Shown here: one piece after another, positions 8,053 to 16,033 of the stretch
Layout: the number at the start of each line of letters is the position of its first letter
Numbering within the stretch: the stretch's first letter is position 1
From: JBBQZP01 sp038207585
Lineage (GTDB): Bacteria; Pseudomonadota; Alphaproteobacteria; Rhodobacterales; Rhodobacteraceae
DNA: 64,000 bases
Reading direction: 5' to 3'
Assembly: GCA_038207585.1 (NCBI GenBank)
Contig: JBBQZP010000006.1
Coordinates: 54,959-118,958 of the forward strand
Notes under the pieces: generated by a model
The model's input: the letters and a program-made list of their open reading frames with translations, nothing else
Told to the model about the DNA's origin: nothing
Database searches by the model: none
Program-made: the position numbers and the translations under genes

Positions 8053-10515
8053 TCAGAACAAGAGGTGATCAAAGATGATGCGATCCCCGGATGCCAAAAC
8101 CATCACCGTATCGCCGGAGGCGTGATGCGTATCGATGCTGTCAGGCAGGTTCCTGACGTTAAGCGCGCGGCCATCGACAACCAGCCGGTCAACGCCGATG
8201 TGGAAATCGGTCACGACGGACGTTGTGTGCGCCCCACCTCTGGCATGGGTAAAAACAAACGAGTCCGCCCCGGTGCCTCCGGTCAGGCGGTGACCGCTTC
8301 GCGCTATATCGGCGATCAGAACATCGGCACCGCCATCGCCCGAAAGCTGGCTTTTGCCGATGCCGGTGTAAAGGCGGTCATCGCCCAGACCACCTTTGAT
8401 CGCGTTGTGTCCCGACGCGCCATAGATGATATCATTGCCGTTGCCGCCGTAAGCCGTGTCGTTGCCGGACCCCAGATTGATACGGTCGTTGCCGTTCGCG
8501 CCGAACACGCGATCATTCTGCCCACCGGAATAGATGCGGTCGCTGCCTGAGCCGCCGCTGATCAGATCACGGCCCGTGCCGCCCATCAAAAGGTCGCGCC
8601 CGCCGCCGCCGCGCAACAGATCATTGCCAGCACCGCCGTTCAGCGTATCGCCAAGCGCGCTGCCGGTAACGGTGTCATTTCCGGCCGCCGCCAGAACCGA
8701 CCGCGCCGATCCGGCAAAGACATTGCCGCCGAAATCCTGATAGCCGACGGCGATGGTGTCATGCGTCGAGGTGCCGTCGATCTTGGTCGAGGTTCCGCGA
8801 AACTCTACCGAATGGGACGTAAAGCCTGCCCGCGCATCCAGCAGGATCGTTTGCGTGCCGTCCTTGTGGCGGATCACGACATCATTGACGGCCCCGCCAT
8901 TAACCGCCGCATAGCTGACATGGCTGCGGACTTCGGCCCAGGTTGTATAGCCATGCCCAAGGAATACCCGGTCGCCAAGGCTGGTGCGCAGATCAACGAT
9001 CACATCTGTGCCGGAACTGGCATCGAACCGGTCCTTGCCGCTTCCACCCTCCAGCGTGTCGGCACCAGCCCCGCCGCGCAAAAGATCATTCCCGGTGCCG
9101 CCATACAGCAGATCGTTCCCGCTCAGTCCGGCAAGGATATCGCTGCCATACTGGCCGAAGATGAAATCTTCATTTCCGGCACCGGTCATCCGGTCCTGCC
9201 CGGTGCCGCCGTAAAGGAAGTTGTTCGCCTGTGCGTGACCGATGATGCGGTCATTCCCGCCATAGCCAAAGGCCGTGCCCACGCCCTTTACATTGTCGAA
9301 GGTGATATCGACGCCATTTGCGCTTTCATAAGCCTCATTGCGGACGCGGCCCTCGATCAATTTGGCAGTGATCGTTTCGGCACCCGCATGGGCTGCCGGC
9401 CTGTCATCGAGGGAAAACGCGTTCAACCCGAACGCATAGCTGTGCTGATGCAAAAAGCGCAGCTTTTGCCCCGCATCAATGGTGACAAAGCTGGATTGCC
9501 CGGCTTCGGCCCCCGAAAACCAGCCGATGCCTATGCCGTGGTCTGCAAACCATTCCTGCGCGCGGGCAAACAGGGCAACCACGGTCGGATTGGTCGAAAA
9601 ATCGTTGATCTGATCGCCAGCAAGATTGGTTTCGGTGATCAGAATATCGTCGCCCGCAAGATGGCCATAAACCGATTCAAGCTGGTTGAAGAGTTGTGCC
9701 ACCGTTGTCAGGCCGGTGGTGTTGTGCCAGCCCGGATAGACATGCGCCGACCAGACCAGCGCATCGCCGACATGCGCGCGGATGTAATTGATCGCGGTCT
9801 GGCTTCCGACGTTATTCTGTTCAAGCTCGGCAAAGCGGGACGAAAAGCCCCAGCCGGGAATCAGAATCTTGGCGTCGTCGCGGGCTTGAATCATATCAGC
9901 CACATCGACCATCTGGCGCGCAAAGAGGTTGACGAATTTCTGCTCTGCAGCCCCTTTGCCGCCCAGTGGGGTCAGCGCGACGGCGGTCTCATAGGCCGCG
10001 GGTTCATTGGCGAGTTCATAGCCATAGACGGAATTCTGCACTGCCTTGTGACTGTCAAGCCAGTCCAGCATTTCGGTCCATGTCGCCGACATGCGATCGC
10101 CCGCAGACCCAGACAGAGCGCTGTAGATCTGGTCGGGTGTCAGACCGTCGCCGCGGCCCATCTGCTGCAGTTCGACATCAGTGTAGACGAAGATTACCTT
10201 GAAACCTTTGGCGGCAGCGGCAGCCAGAAATGCCTCATACTGCGGATGCAGATTGCCGTCGCCGTCAAACGAGGCGGCGTTGAACAAAAGGCGCAGCGTG
10301 TTCACACCGGGCAGCGCGGTTTTCAACCCTGCCGCAAAACCCGCCGGATCATCATCCATGCCCATCGGCAGAGTTTGCAGGTTGCCCTGCCAATTGTAGT
10401 GCTTGCTGTTCTGCGCAAGGTTGGCATTGAACGTACCATCGGACTGATCCGCCGCAGCCTGCGTTTCGGCGTAAAACAGAATGTTGATTGCGTTGATGGA
10501 ACCCGTGTTGCTCAT
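8053..10515 (-). CDS. GH5-like glycoside hydrolase domain fused to RTX calcium-binding repeats
   Basis: 820 residues. The first 350 or so form a TIM-barrel hydrolase of the GH5/cellulase clan: ELANEP holds the likely acid/base Glu 171 and LITETN the likely nucleophile Glu 295. From about 430 to 760 there are many GGxGxDxLx nonapeptides in two blocks with a spacer between, the calcium-binding beta-roll of RTX proteins. There is no Sec signal peptide, and the C-terminus (DRIIFDHLLF) is hydrophobic, as type I secretion substrates usually are. It is likely a secreted polysaccharide-degrading enzyme; the substrate is not predictable. The ABC exporter is not in the window. It separates the RamA-like gene from the methyl-transfer operon. 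Confidence 0.85.
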   Translation of the reverse strand: MSNTGSINAINILFYAETQAAADQSDGTFNANLAQNSKHYNWQGNLQTLPMGMDDDPAGFAAGLKTALPGVNTLRLLFNAASFDGDGNLHPQYEAFLAAAAAKGFKVIFVYTDVELQQMGRGDGLTPDQIYSALSGSAGDRMSATWTEMLDWLDSHKAVQNSVYGYELANEPAAYETAVALTPLGGKGAAEQKFVNLFARQMVDVADMIQARDDAKILIPGWGFSSRFAELEQNNVGSQTAINYIRAHVGDALVWSAHVYPGWHNTTGLTTVAQLFNQLESVYGHLAGDDILITETNLAGDQINDFSTNPTVVALFARAQEWFADHGIGIGWFSGAEAGQSSFVTIDAGQKLRFLHQHSYAFGLNAFSLDDRPAAHAGAETITAKLIEGRVRNEAYESANGVDITFDNVKGVGTAFGYGGNDRIIGHAQANNFLYGGTGQDRMTGAGNEDFIFGQYGSDILAGLSGNDLLYGGTGNDLLRGGAGADTLEGGSGKDRFDASSGTDVIVDLRTSLGDRVFLGHGYTTWAEVRSHVSYAAVNGGAVNDVVIRHKDGTQTILLDARAGFTSHSVEFRGTSTKIDGTSTHDTIAVGYQDFGGNVFAGSARSVLAAAGNDTVTGSALGDTLNGGAGNDLLRGGGGRDLLMGGTGRDLISGGSGSDRIYSGGQNDRVFGANGNDRINLGSGNDTAYGGNGNDIIYGASGHNAIKGGLGDDRLYTGIGKSQLSGDGGADVLIADIARSGHRLTGGTGADSFVFTHARGGAHTTSVVTDFHIGVDRLVVDGRALNVRNLPDSIDTHHASGDTVMVLASGDRIIFDHLLF

Positions 10516-10631
10516 CCGGCCCTGACTTGTCGTTCGATGCTGCGTTCACCTGCATCGAAATGACGGTCCGGTATGGCCGCAATTGGGGATGGATATGGCA
10601 ATTCTTGGGCGGATTCCAAAAATCCGGAAAC

Positions 10632-10660
10632 AAAGAAGCCCGCGCGAGGCGGGCTTCTTT
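10632..10660. terminator. intrinsic terminator after the MtrH-like gene
   Basis: A perfect 12-bp stem (10632-10643 with 10649-10660) with a 5-nt loop, A-rich at one foot and T-rich at the other. It lies 18 bp beyond the stop of the minus-strand MtrH-like gene and closes that operon before the RTX hydrolase gene. Confidence 0.85.
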
Positions 10661-10677
10661 CTGAATAGCAGGCCGGT

Positions 10678-11661
10678 TTAGCCCCGGTTGCGCCCGCCGC
10701 GCCGCCCGCCGCGCCCGCCTGCCGCGCCCGCATTTGCGCTGGCTTCGGCAAAGGTGGCACCGGCTTCCACCGCCTCAAGCACCTTGGCGAAACGGATCCA
10801 TTCGCCGCCATTGGCATCGTGGTTCATCAGAAAGTTGGCGGCGCGGATCGCCTCCATTTCCTGTTGGCGGACCGGATTCATGATCGCAGACGTCATGCCT
10901 GCGCAGATCGCCATCGGCAGGAACGCCGCGTTGATGCCGTGTCGGTGCGGCAACCCAAAGCTGATGTTGGAGGCGCCGCAAGTGGTGTTCACGCCCAGCT
11001 CATCACGCAGGCGCCGCACAAGGGTGAACACCTGCTGGCCTGCCGACCCCATGGCCCCCACCGGCATGACCAAGGGATCAACCACGATGTCATGCGCCGG
11101 GATGCCGAAATCAGCAGCGCGTTCGACAATTTTTTTCGCCACCGCAAAGCGCACGTCAGGGTCTTCGGAAATGCCGGTGTCGTCGTTGGAAATCGCCACA
11201 ACCGGCACGTTGTACTTCTTGACCAGCGGCAGTACCAGCTCCAGCCGGTCTTCCTCGCCGGTGACCGAGTTCAAAAGCGGACGGCCTTCGCAGGCCATCA
11301 GCCCCGCTTCTAACGCGCCGGGAACCGAGCTGTCGATGCACAGGGGCGTGTCGGTAATCGCCTGAATCCGCATGATAAGTTCGCGCATCAGGGGCGGTTC
11401 GACAAAATTGTTGTCGGCATAGCGCGGGTCGGTTGCCATCTTGTTGGTGAACACCGCGCCCGAATTTACATCCAGCACCATGGCACCACATGCCACCTGT
11501 TCCAGCGCATCCCGCTCCACGGTCGTGAAGTCACCCGCCTCCAGTTCGGCGGCCAGTTTCTTGCGGCCCGTGGGGTTGATGCGTTCGCCGATGACGCAGA
11601 AGGGCTCGTCAAAACCGATGATGACAGTCTTGGATTTGGACTCGATAACAGTGCGCGTCAT
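10678..11661 (-). CDS. MtrH-like methyltetrahydrofolate:corrinoid methyltransferase
   Basis: 327 residues of the pterin-binding (dihydropteroate synthase-like) TIM-barrel family. Motifs include FCVIGERINPTGRKK near residue 20, MVLDVNSGAVF near 60, PLCIDSS near 100, PLLNSVTGE near 130 and TTCGASNISFGLPHR near 230. It corresponds to the folate-binding module of MetH and moves the methyl group of 5-methyl-THF to a corrinoid protein. It is the last gene of an operon behind the MetF-like gene (12-bp gap). The last 17 residues or so are an Arg/Gly-rich tail (GGRGGRRGGRNRG), unusual for the fold. No corrinoid subunit is adjacent. Confidence 0.87.
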   Translation of the reverse strand: MTRTVIESKSKTVIIGFDEPFCVIGERINPTGRKKLAAELEAGDFTTVERDALEQVACGAMVLDVNSGAVFTNKMATDPRYADNNFVEPPLMRELIMRIQAITDTPLCIDSSVPGALEAGLMACEGRPLLNSVTGEEDRLELVLPLVKKYNVPVVAISNDDTGISEDPDVRFAVAKKIVERAADFGIPAHDIVVDPLVMPVGAMGSAGQQVFTLVRRLRDELGVNTTCGASNISFGLPHRHGINAAFLPMAICAGMTSAIMNPVRQQEMEAIRAANFLMNHDANGGEWIRFAKVLEAVEAGATFAEASANAGAAGGRGGRRGGRNRG

Positions 11662-11673
11662 GGGGGAACGTCC

Positions 11674-12594
11674 TTATGCGTTGGAGGCCGGGGTGCCAGA
11701 GGCCCCCGCGTGTTGAATAGCCCAGGTGGCGTTGGTCTTGATGCCGCCAAGGGGAAAGAAGTGAACGCTTTCGATCCCGAAGTCCGGGTTCGCCGCCTTG
11801 TGCGCAGCCAGCGTTTCGACAAATTCGTTCGGCTCATAGGGCAGCAGCAGTTTGGTCACATCCATCGCCCGCTTTTGCAGCACGCGAAGCGATGCGCCAA
11901 CACCGCAGGCAATGGCAAACTTGATCAGGGTCTGCAGCTTGGCCGGGCCCGCGACACCGATGTGAATCGGCAGGTGGATCCCCTCGGCGGCCAGCCGGTC
12001 GGCCCATGCAATCACCGGGCCTGCCTCAAAGCAGAACTGCGTCGTGATGGCCATCTTTGCGTCGGAGCGTTCGGAAAACGATTGTTTCCATTTCAGCGCC
12101 TGCATCACGATCTTGTCACCGCCGTCCTTGTCGATGTCGCGGTTGCCTTCGGGGTGGCCTGCGACATGCAGGCGCTCGAATCCGTCGAACAATCCGGTTT
12201 CAATCAATTGCATCGAGGCATCGAAATCGCCTGCAGGCGTGTTCACGCCGCCGCCCAGCAAGAGCGCCTGTTTCACACCCGCCTCGCCCTGATAGCGCGC
12301 GATCCAGTCGGCCAGCGTCGCGCGGTCGGGAATGATGCGGGCCGGGAAATGCGGCATCACAGTGTAGCCTTCGGTGGCCAGCCGTTTGGCGGTGGCGACC
12401 ATGTCTTCAATCGGGGTGCCCTCGATATGGGCGATGTAGACGCGGGTACTTTTCGGCAGGAGGTCGCGAAAGTCTTCCACCTTTTCGGCGGTGCGCGGCA
12501 TCACCTCGATAGAATAATCCTTCAGCAATGCTTCTACAGCGGCGCTGTCGGTGGTGGTCTGCGGTGCCTCGCGGCGAAAGTTGAAAAGCGCCAT
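11674..12594 (-). CDS. methylenetetrahydrofolate reductase (MetF-like)
   Basis: 306 residues of the FAD-dependent 5,10-methylene-THF reductase family, which supplies 5-methyl-THF for methionine synthesis. The barrel shows an IEVMPRTAEK strand near residue 30 (the substrate-contacting Glu region), the HFPARIIPD strand near 105, LLLGGGVNTPAGDFD near 145 and AITTQFCFEA near 185, typical of MetF. It sits between a small 'virulence factor' protein gene (38 bp upstream) and the MtrH-like methyltransferase (12 bp downstream) on the same strand, so reductase and methyl acceptor are made together. The N-terminus differs from E. coli MetF; it belongs to the divergent clade found beside corrinoid methyltransferases. 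Confidence 0.86.
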   Translation of the reverse strand: MALFNFRREAPQTTTDSAAVEALLKDYSIEVMPRTAEKVEDFRDLLPKSTRVYIAHIEGTPIEDMVATAKRLATEGYTVMPHFPARIIPDRATLADWIARYQGEAGVKQALLLGGGVNTPAGDFDASMQLIETGLFDGFERLHVAGHPEGNRDIDKDGGDKIVMQALKWKQSFSERSDAKMAITTQFCFEAGPVIAWADRLAAEGIHLPIHIGVAGPAKLQTLIKFAIACGVGASLRVLQKRAMDVTKLLLPYEPNEFVETLAAHKAANPDFGIESVHFFPLGGIKTNATWAIQHAGASGTPASNA

Positions 12595-12632
12595 GATGGA
12601 ACTCCAGCGGAATGAAGATGTGCGGCGGGCGG

Positions 12633-12929
12633 TCAGGCCCGGCCCTCGGCGTCGATCAGTGATTTCAGGCGGGCGGTGTCGAATTCGGCCTCAAGACGCG
12701 CGGCTTCGGCTGCGGCGACAGGGTCGGGTTCGCCTTCAACTTCATAGGGCGGGGCTTTACGCCATTCGGCCAGATAGGCGTCGGCATCCTTTGCACCGAT
12801 CTTCATCGCGCATCGGTCAATCGCCTGTTCGAACCGTTCGGAAAGCTGCACTTTCGATGCCCGCCTGCCTTTGCCAACGATGACCTGTGCGGGAATGTCA
12901 CGCCAATAGACGATGGTAACCTCTGGCAT
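12633..12929 (-). CDS. small 'virulence factor'-family protein (PF13769-like)
   Basis: 98 residues from ATG 12929, which has a good AGAGGA site seven bases upstream; a longer frame to 13097 has no such support. The N-terminal part (VTIVYWRDIPAQVIVGKGRR) matches the short family that databases call 'virulence factor', a name without a known function. The rest is charged and helical, with the AYLAEWRKAPPYEVEG segment. It leads the operon with the MetF-like and MtrH-like genes. The family commonly accompanies corrinoid methyl-transfer genes in alphaproteobacteria, so a role in that pathway is likelier than one in virulence; this is inference from context. Confidence 0.75.
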   Translation of the reverse strand: MPEVTIVYWRDIPAQVIVGKGRRASKVQLSERFEQAIDRCAMKIGAKDADAYLAEWRKAPPYEVEGEPDPVAAAEAARLEAEFDTARLKSLIDAEGRA

Positions 12930-12986
12930 GACTGATTCCTCTTGTTCCGTTGGCTGGTGTTCTATGCGCCCGACTGCGACAGACGG

Positions 12987-13001
12987 TGTCGGATTTCGAC
13001 A
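12987..13001. promoter_or_regulatory. candidate operator palindrome upstream of the methyl-transfer operon
   Basis: TGTCG-GATTT-CGACA forms perfect 5-bp inverted arms around a 5-bp spacer, 58 bp upstream of the start at 12929, in the 296-bp gap between divergent genes. It could bind a regulator of methionine or one-carbon metabolism. Only one copy was noticed, so it is tentative. Confidence 0.25.
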
Positions 13002-13225
13002 TGTCCCGCGCGCGTTGCGACGCCGGTCAAGTCTAGTTGTGAATGTGGTGGGGGGCGAGGGGGGCAAACCGTTAAAATTCTCATCAAAAAGATGCAAGGC
13101 GTGCGGTCATTTGCGGGGTCGGACCTGCGGGCGGGGCGTTTGGCGCGCGGCTTTTCCCGATCCGCGCTTGCACCGTGTGCGACATCGCACTACCTTTGAT
13201 CTCAACCACGAATGGAGGGCGACAC

Positions 13226-14368
13226 ATGGCGCCCGAGCGTCCCGATGGGGCGGACGCGATCCCGGTGCATGACGATGGAGCCAACCCGAAGCCTGGCCCG
13301 GTCGAGCCGTCAGCCCCCATAGACCCCGGATCGGGGCGGCTTTATGCCGCGCTGGATCTGGGAACGAACAGCTGCCGCATGCTGATTGCCCAACCAAGGG
13401 GCAGTCAGTTTCAGGTCATGGACAGCTTTTCCAAGACCGTGCAGCTTGGCGTCGGTCTTGAATCTTCGGGGCGCTTGTCGCGCGCCTCGATGGGGCGGAC
13501 GGTGCAGGCGCTGCGCATCTGTCAGAAGAAAATAGAGAAACACGGCGTCAAACGGATGCGGCTGGTGGCGACCGAAGCCTGCCGCCGCGCCCGCAATGCC
13601 AAGGAATTCATCCGGCAGGTCCGCCGCGAAACCGGATTGCAGCTTGAGGTGATAGCCCCCGAGGAAGAGGCGCGACTGGCTGTGATTTCCTGCGCGCCGC
13701 TGGTCAATGTGTCGACCGAGCAGCTTTTGGTCGTCGATATCGGCGGCGGGTCAACCGAACTTGTCTGGATTGATCTGTCCACCATCACCCCAGAAGACCG
13801 CCCCCGCGCGATCATGCGCCTGCACGCAGGTTTCAAGCCGCAGGATGATGGCCCGGCCGCCCGCGTGGTGGACTGGATTTCGGTGCCGCTTGGGGTGGCC
13901 ACGCTGAAAGACCAGTTTGCGGATGTTGACGACGACGCCGCGCGCTTTGCGTTGATGAGCTGGTATTTCGAGGAAAACCTTGCCAGCTTTTCGCCCTACA
14001 ACGCCGAAAACCCGCGCGCAGGCTTTCAGATCATCGGCACCTCGGGCACGGTGACGACTGTGGCCGCGTCCTTCCTTGGGCTGCGCCGCTATGACCGCAC
14101 CAAGGTTGACGGGCTGCACATGACCTCGGACCAGATTGATACGGTGATCCGCGATTACCTGTCGCTTGGCCCCGAGGGGCGACGCACCGATCCGCGCATC
14201 GGGCGTGACCGGCATGCGCTGATCATGTCCGGCGCGGCTATCCTTCAGGCGCTGATGCGGATATGGCCGACCGACCGGCTGTCTGTCGCCGACCGGGGCC
14301 TGCGTGAGGGGCTTCTTTATGCACAGATGAGCGCGGATGGCGTATTGGACGACGGACCCTACACATGA
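13226..14368 (+). CDS. ppx: Ppx/GppA family exopolyphosphatase/pppGpp phosphohydrolase
   Basis: 380 residues from ATG 13226, chosen because GGAGGG lies six bases upstream; the frame extends to 13175 without a ribosome site. The ASKHA-fold domain begins near residue 38 with AALDLGTNSCRMLIA and continues with MRLVATEACRRARN, the catalytic-region VDIGGGSTEL, and ISVPLGVATL. These enzymes cleave inorganic polyphosphate or the 5' phosphate of pppGpp; the sequence alone does not tell which. The first 35 or so residues form a Pro-rich extension. The next gene, rlmE, overlaps the stop by 4 bp, so the two are translationally coupled, a common roseobacter arrangement. Confidence 0.92.
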   Translation: MAPERPDGADAIPVHDDGANPKPGPVEPSAPIDPGSGRLYAALDLGTNSCRMLIAQPRGSQFQVMDSFSKTVQLGVGLESSGRLSRASMGRTVQALRICQKKIEKHGVKRMRLVATEACRRARNAKEFIRQVRRETGLQLEVIAPEEEARLAVISCAPLVNVSTEQLLVVDIGGGSTELVWIDLSTITPEDRPRAIMRLHAGFKPQDDGPAARVVDWISVPLGVATLKDQFADVDDDAARFALMSWYFEENLASFSPYNAENPRAGFQIIGTSGTVTTVAASFLGLRRYDRTKVDGLHMTSDQIDTVIRDYLSLGPEGRRTDPRIGRDRHALIMSGAAILQALMRIWPTDRLSVADRGLREGLLYAQMSADGVLDDGPYT

Positions 14369-15114
14369 CCAAAGAGCCGGTAAAGAACACCTCGGGGCGC
14401 GGCCTGCGCGAATTGCGGGTGCGGGTGAAAACCGCCAAGGGGCGCAAGCTGTCGTCAACGCTGTGGTTGGAGCGGCAGTTGAACGATCCCTATGTGATCC
14501 GCGCCAAGAAGGACGGGTATCGCGGCCGCGCGGCCTACAAGATACTGGAACTGGACGATAAATACGGCTTCCTGAAAGCCGGCGCGCGGGTGGTTGACCT
14601 TGGCTGCGCCCCAGGCGGGTGGACGCAAGTGGCAGTGGGCCGCGTGAACGCGCTGGGAGAGGCACGCAACAAACCGCAGGGGTCGGTTCTGGGCGTTGAT
14701 CTGCAGGAAATCGACGGGATTTCAGGCGCGCAGATTCATGTGCTGGATTTTCTGGCCGAAGGGGCGGATCAACAGGTCAAGGATTGGCTGGGCGGCCCCG
14801 CCGATGTGGTGCTGAGCGACATGGCGGCGGCGGCATCTGGACACAAGGGCACCGACCATCTGCGCATCATCGCATTGGTCGAGGCTGCGCTGGCCTTTGC
14901 CTTTGACGTGCTGGAGGAGGACGGCACCTTTGTCGCCAAGGTTCTGGCGGGGGGGGCTGAAATCGGCATGCAGACGCTTTTGAAAAAGCATTTTCGCAAG
15001 GTGGCAAACGTCAAGCCCCCGGCCAGCCGGTCCGACAGTTCGGAAAAGTTTGTGGTGGCGATGGGATTCCGGGGCAGGGGCGACGCGTCACAGGACAGCG
15101 ACGCATCAAATTGA
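14365..15114 (+). CDS. rlmE: 23S rRNA (uridine-2'-O)-methyltransferase
   Basis: 249 residues of the FtsJ/RrmJ family. It 2'-O-methylates U2552 (E. coli numbering) in the A-loop of 23S rRNA during late 50S assembly. The order is N-terminal RNA-binding segment with LWLERQLNDPYV and RAKKDGYRGRAAYKILEL (catalytic Lys), SAM-binding VVDLGCAPGGWTQVAV near residue 75, VVLSDMAAAASGHKGTDHLR (catalytic Asp), and GTFVAKVLAGG (catalytic Lys). It has a somewhat longer N-terminal tail than E. coli RlmE. The start overlaps the ppx stop as ATGA. Confidence 0.97.
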   Translation: MTKEPVKNTSGRGLRELRVRVKTAKGRKLSSTLWLERQLNDPYVIRAKKDGYRGRAAYKILELDDKYGFLKAGARVVDLGCAPGGWTQVAVGRVNALGEARNKPQGSVLGVDLQEIDGISGAQIHVLDFLAEGADQQVKDWLGGPADVVLSDMAAAASGHKGTDHLRIIALVEAALAFAFDVLEEDGTFVAKVLAGGAEIGMQTLLKKHFRKVANVKPPASRSDSSEKFVVAMGFRGRGDASQDSDASN

Positions 15115-15143
15115 AAAAGGCACCCCAGACAGGCGCCCTTTTT
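15114..15143. terminator. hairpin between rlmE and the DUF882 gene
   Basis: An A5-to-T5 hairpin between converging genes: the arms 15114-15121 and 15135-15143 pair with one bulged C and are followed by a T-run. It plausibly terminates rlmE on the plus strand and, read the other way, the DUF882 gene. Confidence 0.5.
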
Positions 15144-15168
15144 CGTGATCTGCCGTGATATCGAAGCC

Positions 15169-15738
15169 TCAGCCGCCCCAGTGACGAACCGGGCCGCAAT
15201 CCATATGCACAAAGTTCGACCGCGGATACCGACCCACGCCGCCCGATGCGCAGGCCTCGGCGGCCTTGGCCATTTGCCCGACTGACCGGGATTTCAGACG
15301 CAGATCCGCCGCTTGCCCGACCATGTGGAGCGAGTGCTTTGCCACGCCGCGCGATTTGGAACGGAGCATCGCATTGGTCTGCGGACTGCGATAGCCTGAC
15401 AGCAGCATGTAAGGCTCAGACACATCCATCAGACGGTGTGCAGCGGCCAGAATGTCCAGATTGCGGGGGTCCATCTTGGTGACCGTTCCCGTACGCCAGT
15501 CGCGCAGGAAATGGTTCATTTCCTTTAAAACCTCGGGGATATACTCGCCTTCGACCCAATAGATGGTGTCGACGCTTTCGCCGGTCCGGCCTGAATACAT
15601 CTTTACGCGGCGAATGTCGCCCGCGCCTTTAAGGAACCCGAACGCGTTTGAATACGTTGGTGTTGAGACGATTGCGGTTGCTGCGAATGCCCCAAGCAAA
15701 CCGCGGCGCGTTACGCCTGTTCCGATAAGTCCCGTCAT
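15169..15738 (-). CDS. Tat-exported DUF882/MepK-like murein endopeptidase
   Basis: 189 residues. The N-terminus has a twin-arginine signal (TRRGLLGAFAATAIV), so the protein is probably exported folded. The mature part is the peptidase M15-like DUF882 domain found in E. coli MepK/YcbK, a zinc enzyme that cleaves peptidoglycan cross-links. Metal ligands are visible in KHSLHMVGQAADLR (His...Asp) and the later NFVHMDCGPVRHW (His). MepK prefers 3-3 cross-links made by L,D-transpeptidases, and the next gene, transcribed divergently, is an L,D-transpeptidase, so the two may act on the same bonds. That pairing is inference. Confidence 0.88.
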   Translation of the reverse strand: MTGLIGTGVTRRGLLGAFAATAIVSTPTYSNAFGFLKGAGDIRRVKMYSGRTGESVDTIYWVEGEYIPEVLKEMNHFLRDWRTGTVTKMDPRNLDILAAAHRLMDVSEPYMLLSGYRSPQTNAMLRSKSRGVAKHSLHMVGQAADLRLKSRSVGQMAKAAEACASGGVGRYPRSNFVHMDCGPVRHWGG

Positions 15739-16033
15739 TCTTAACGCCTGTCCCTATGGTTAGACCGTCTGTTTCGACGGTTCTTTGCCACTTATCCCCA
15801 AGTGCCCTTTTGGTATGCCACACATCGAATCGTAACCCAAGTCTGAATTGCCGGGGATGGATCACTTTCACCCGCAATAGGCTAAAACTTGCTGAACACC
15901 TCAATTTGACGCGATTGCTACCAAAGCGTTGCCCGAATGTAACGATATGTGGCCGAATTGGCGGGGTTGTGAATGGACTCTGCCGGGCAAATCGCTCAGG
16001 TTTTGTGAACATTGTTTGTCGAATTGAGGTCTC

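Noticed and set aside
8761..10563. A 600-codon open frame on the plus strand opposite the GH5-like RTX gene
   Set aside because: It mirrors the repeat-rich RTX gene in a high-GC3 genome, has no family motif and no ribosome site; the minus strand carries a clear hydrolase plus RTX protein.
13021..13080. A riboswitch upstream of the methyl-transfer operon (SAM/SAH type)
   Set aside because: The G-rich stretch and short hairpins do not form a recognisable SAM, SAH or cobalamin riboswitch core by eye.
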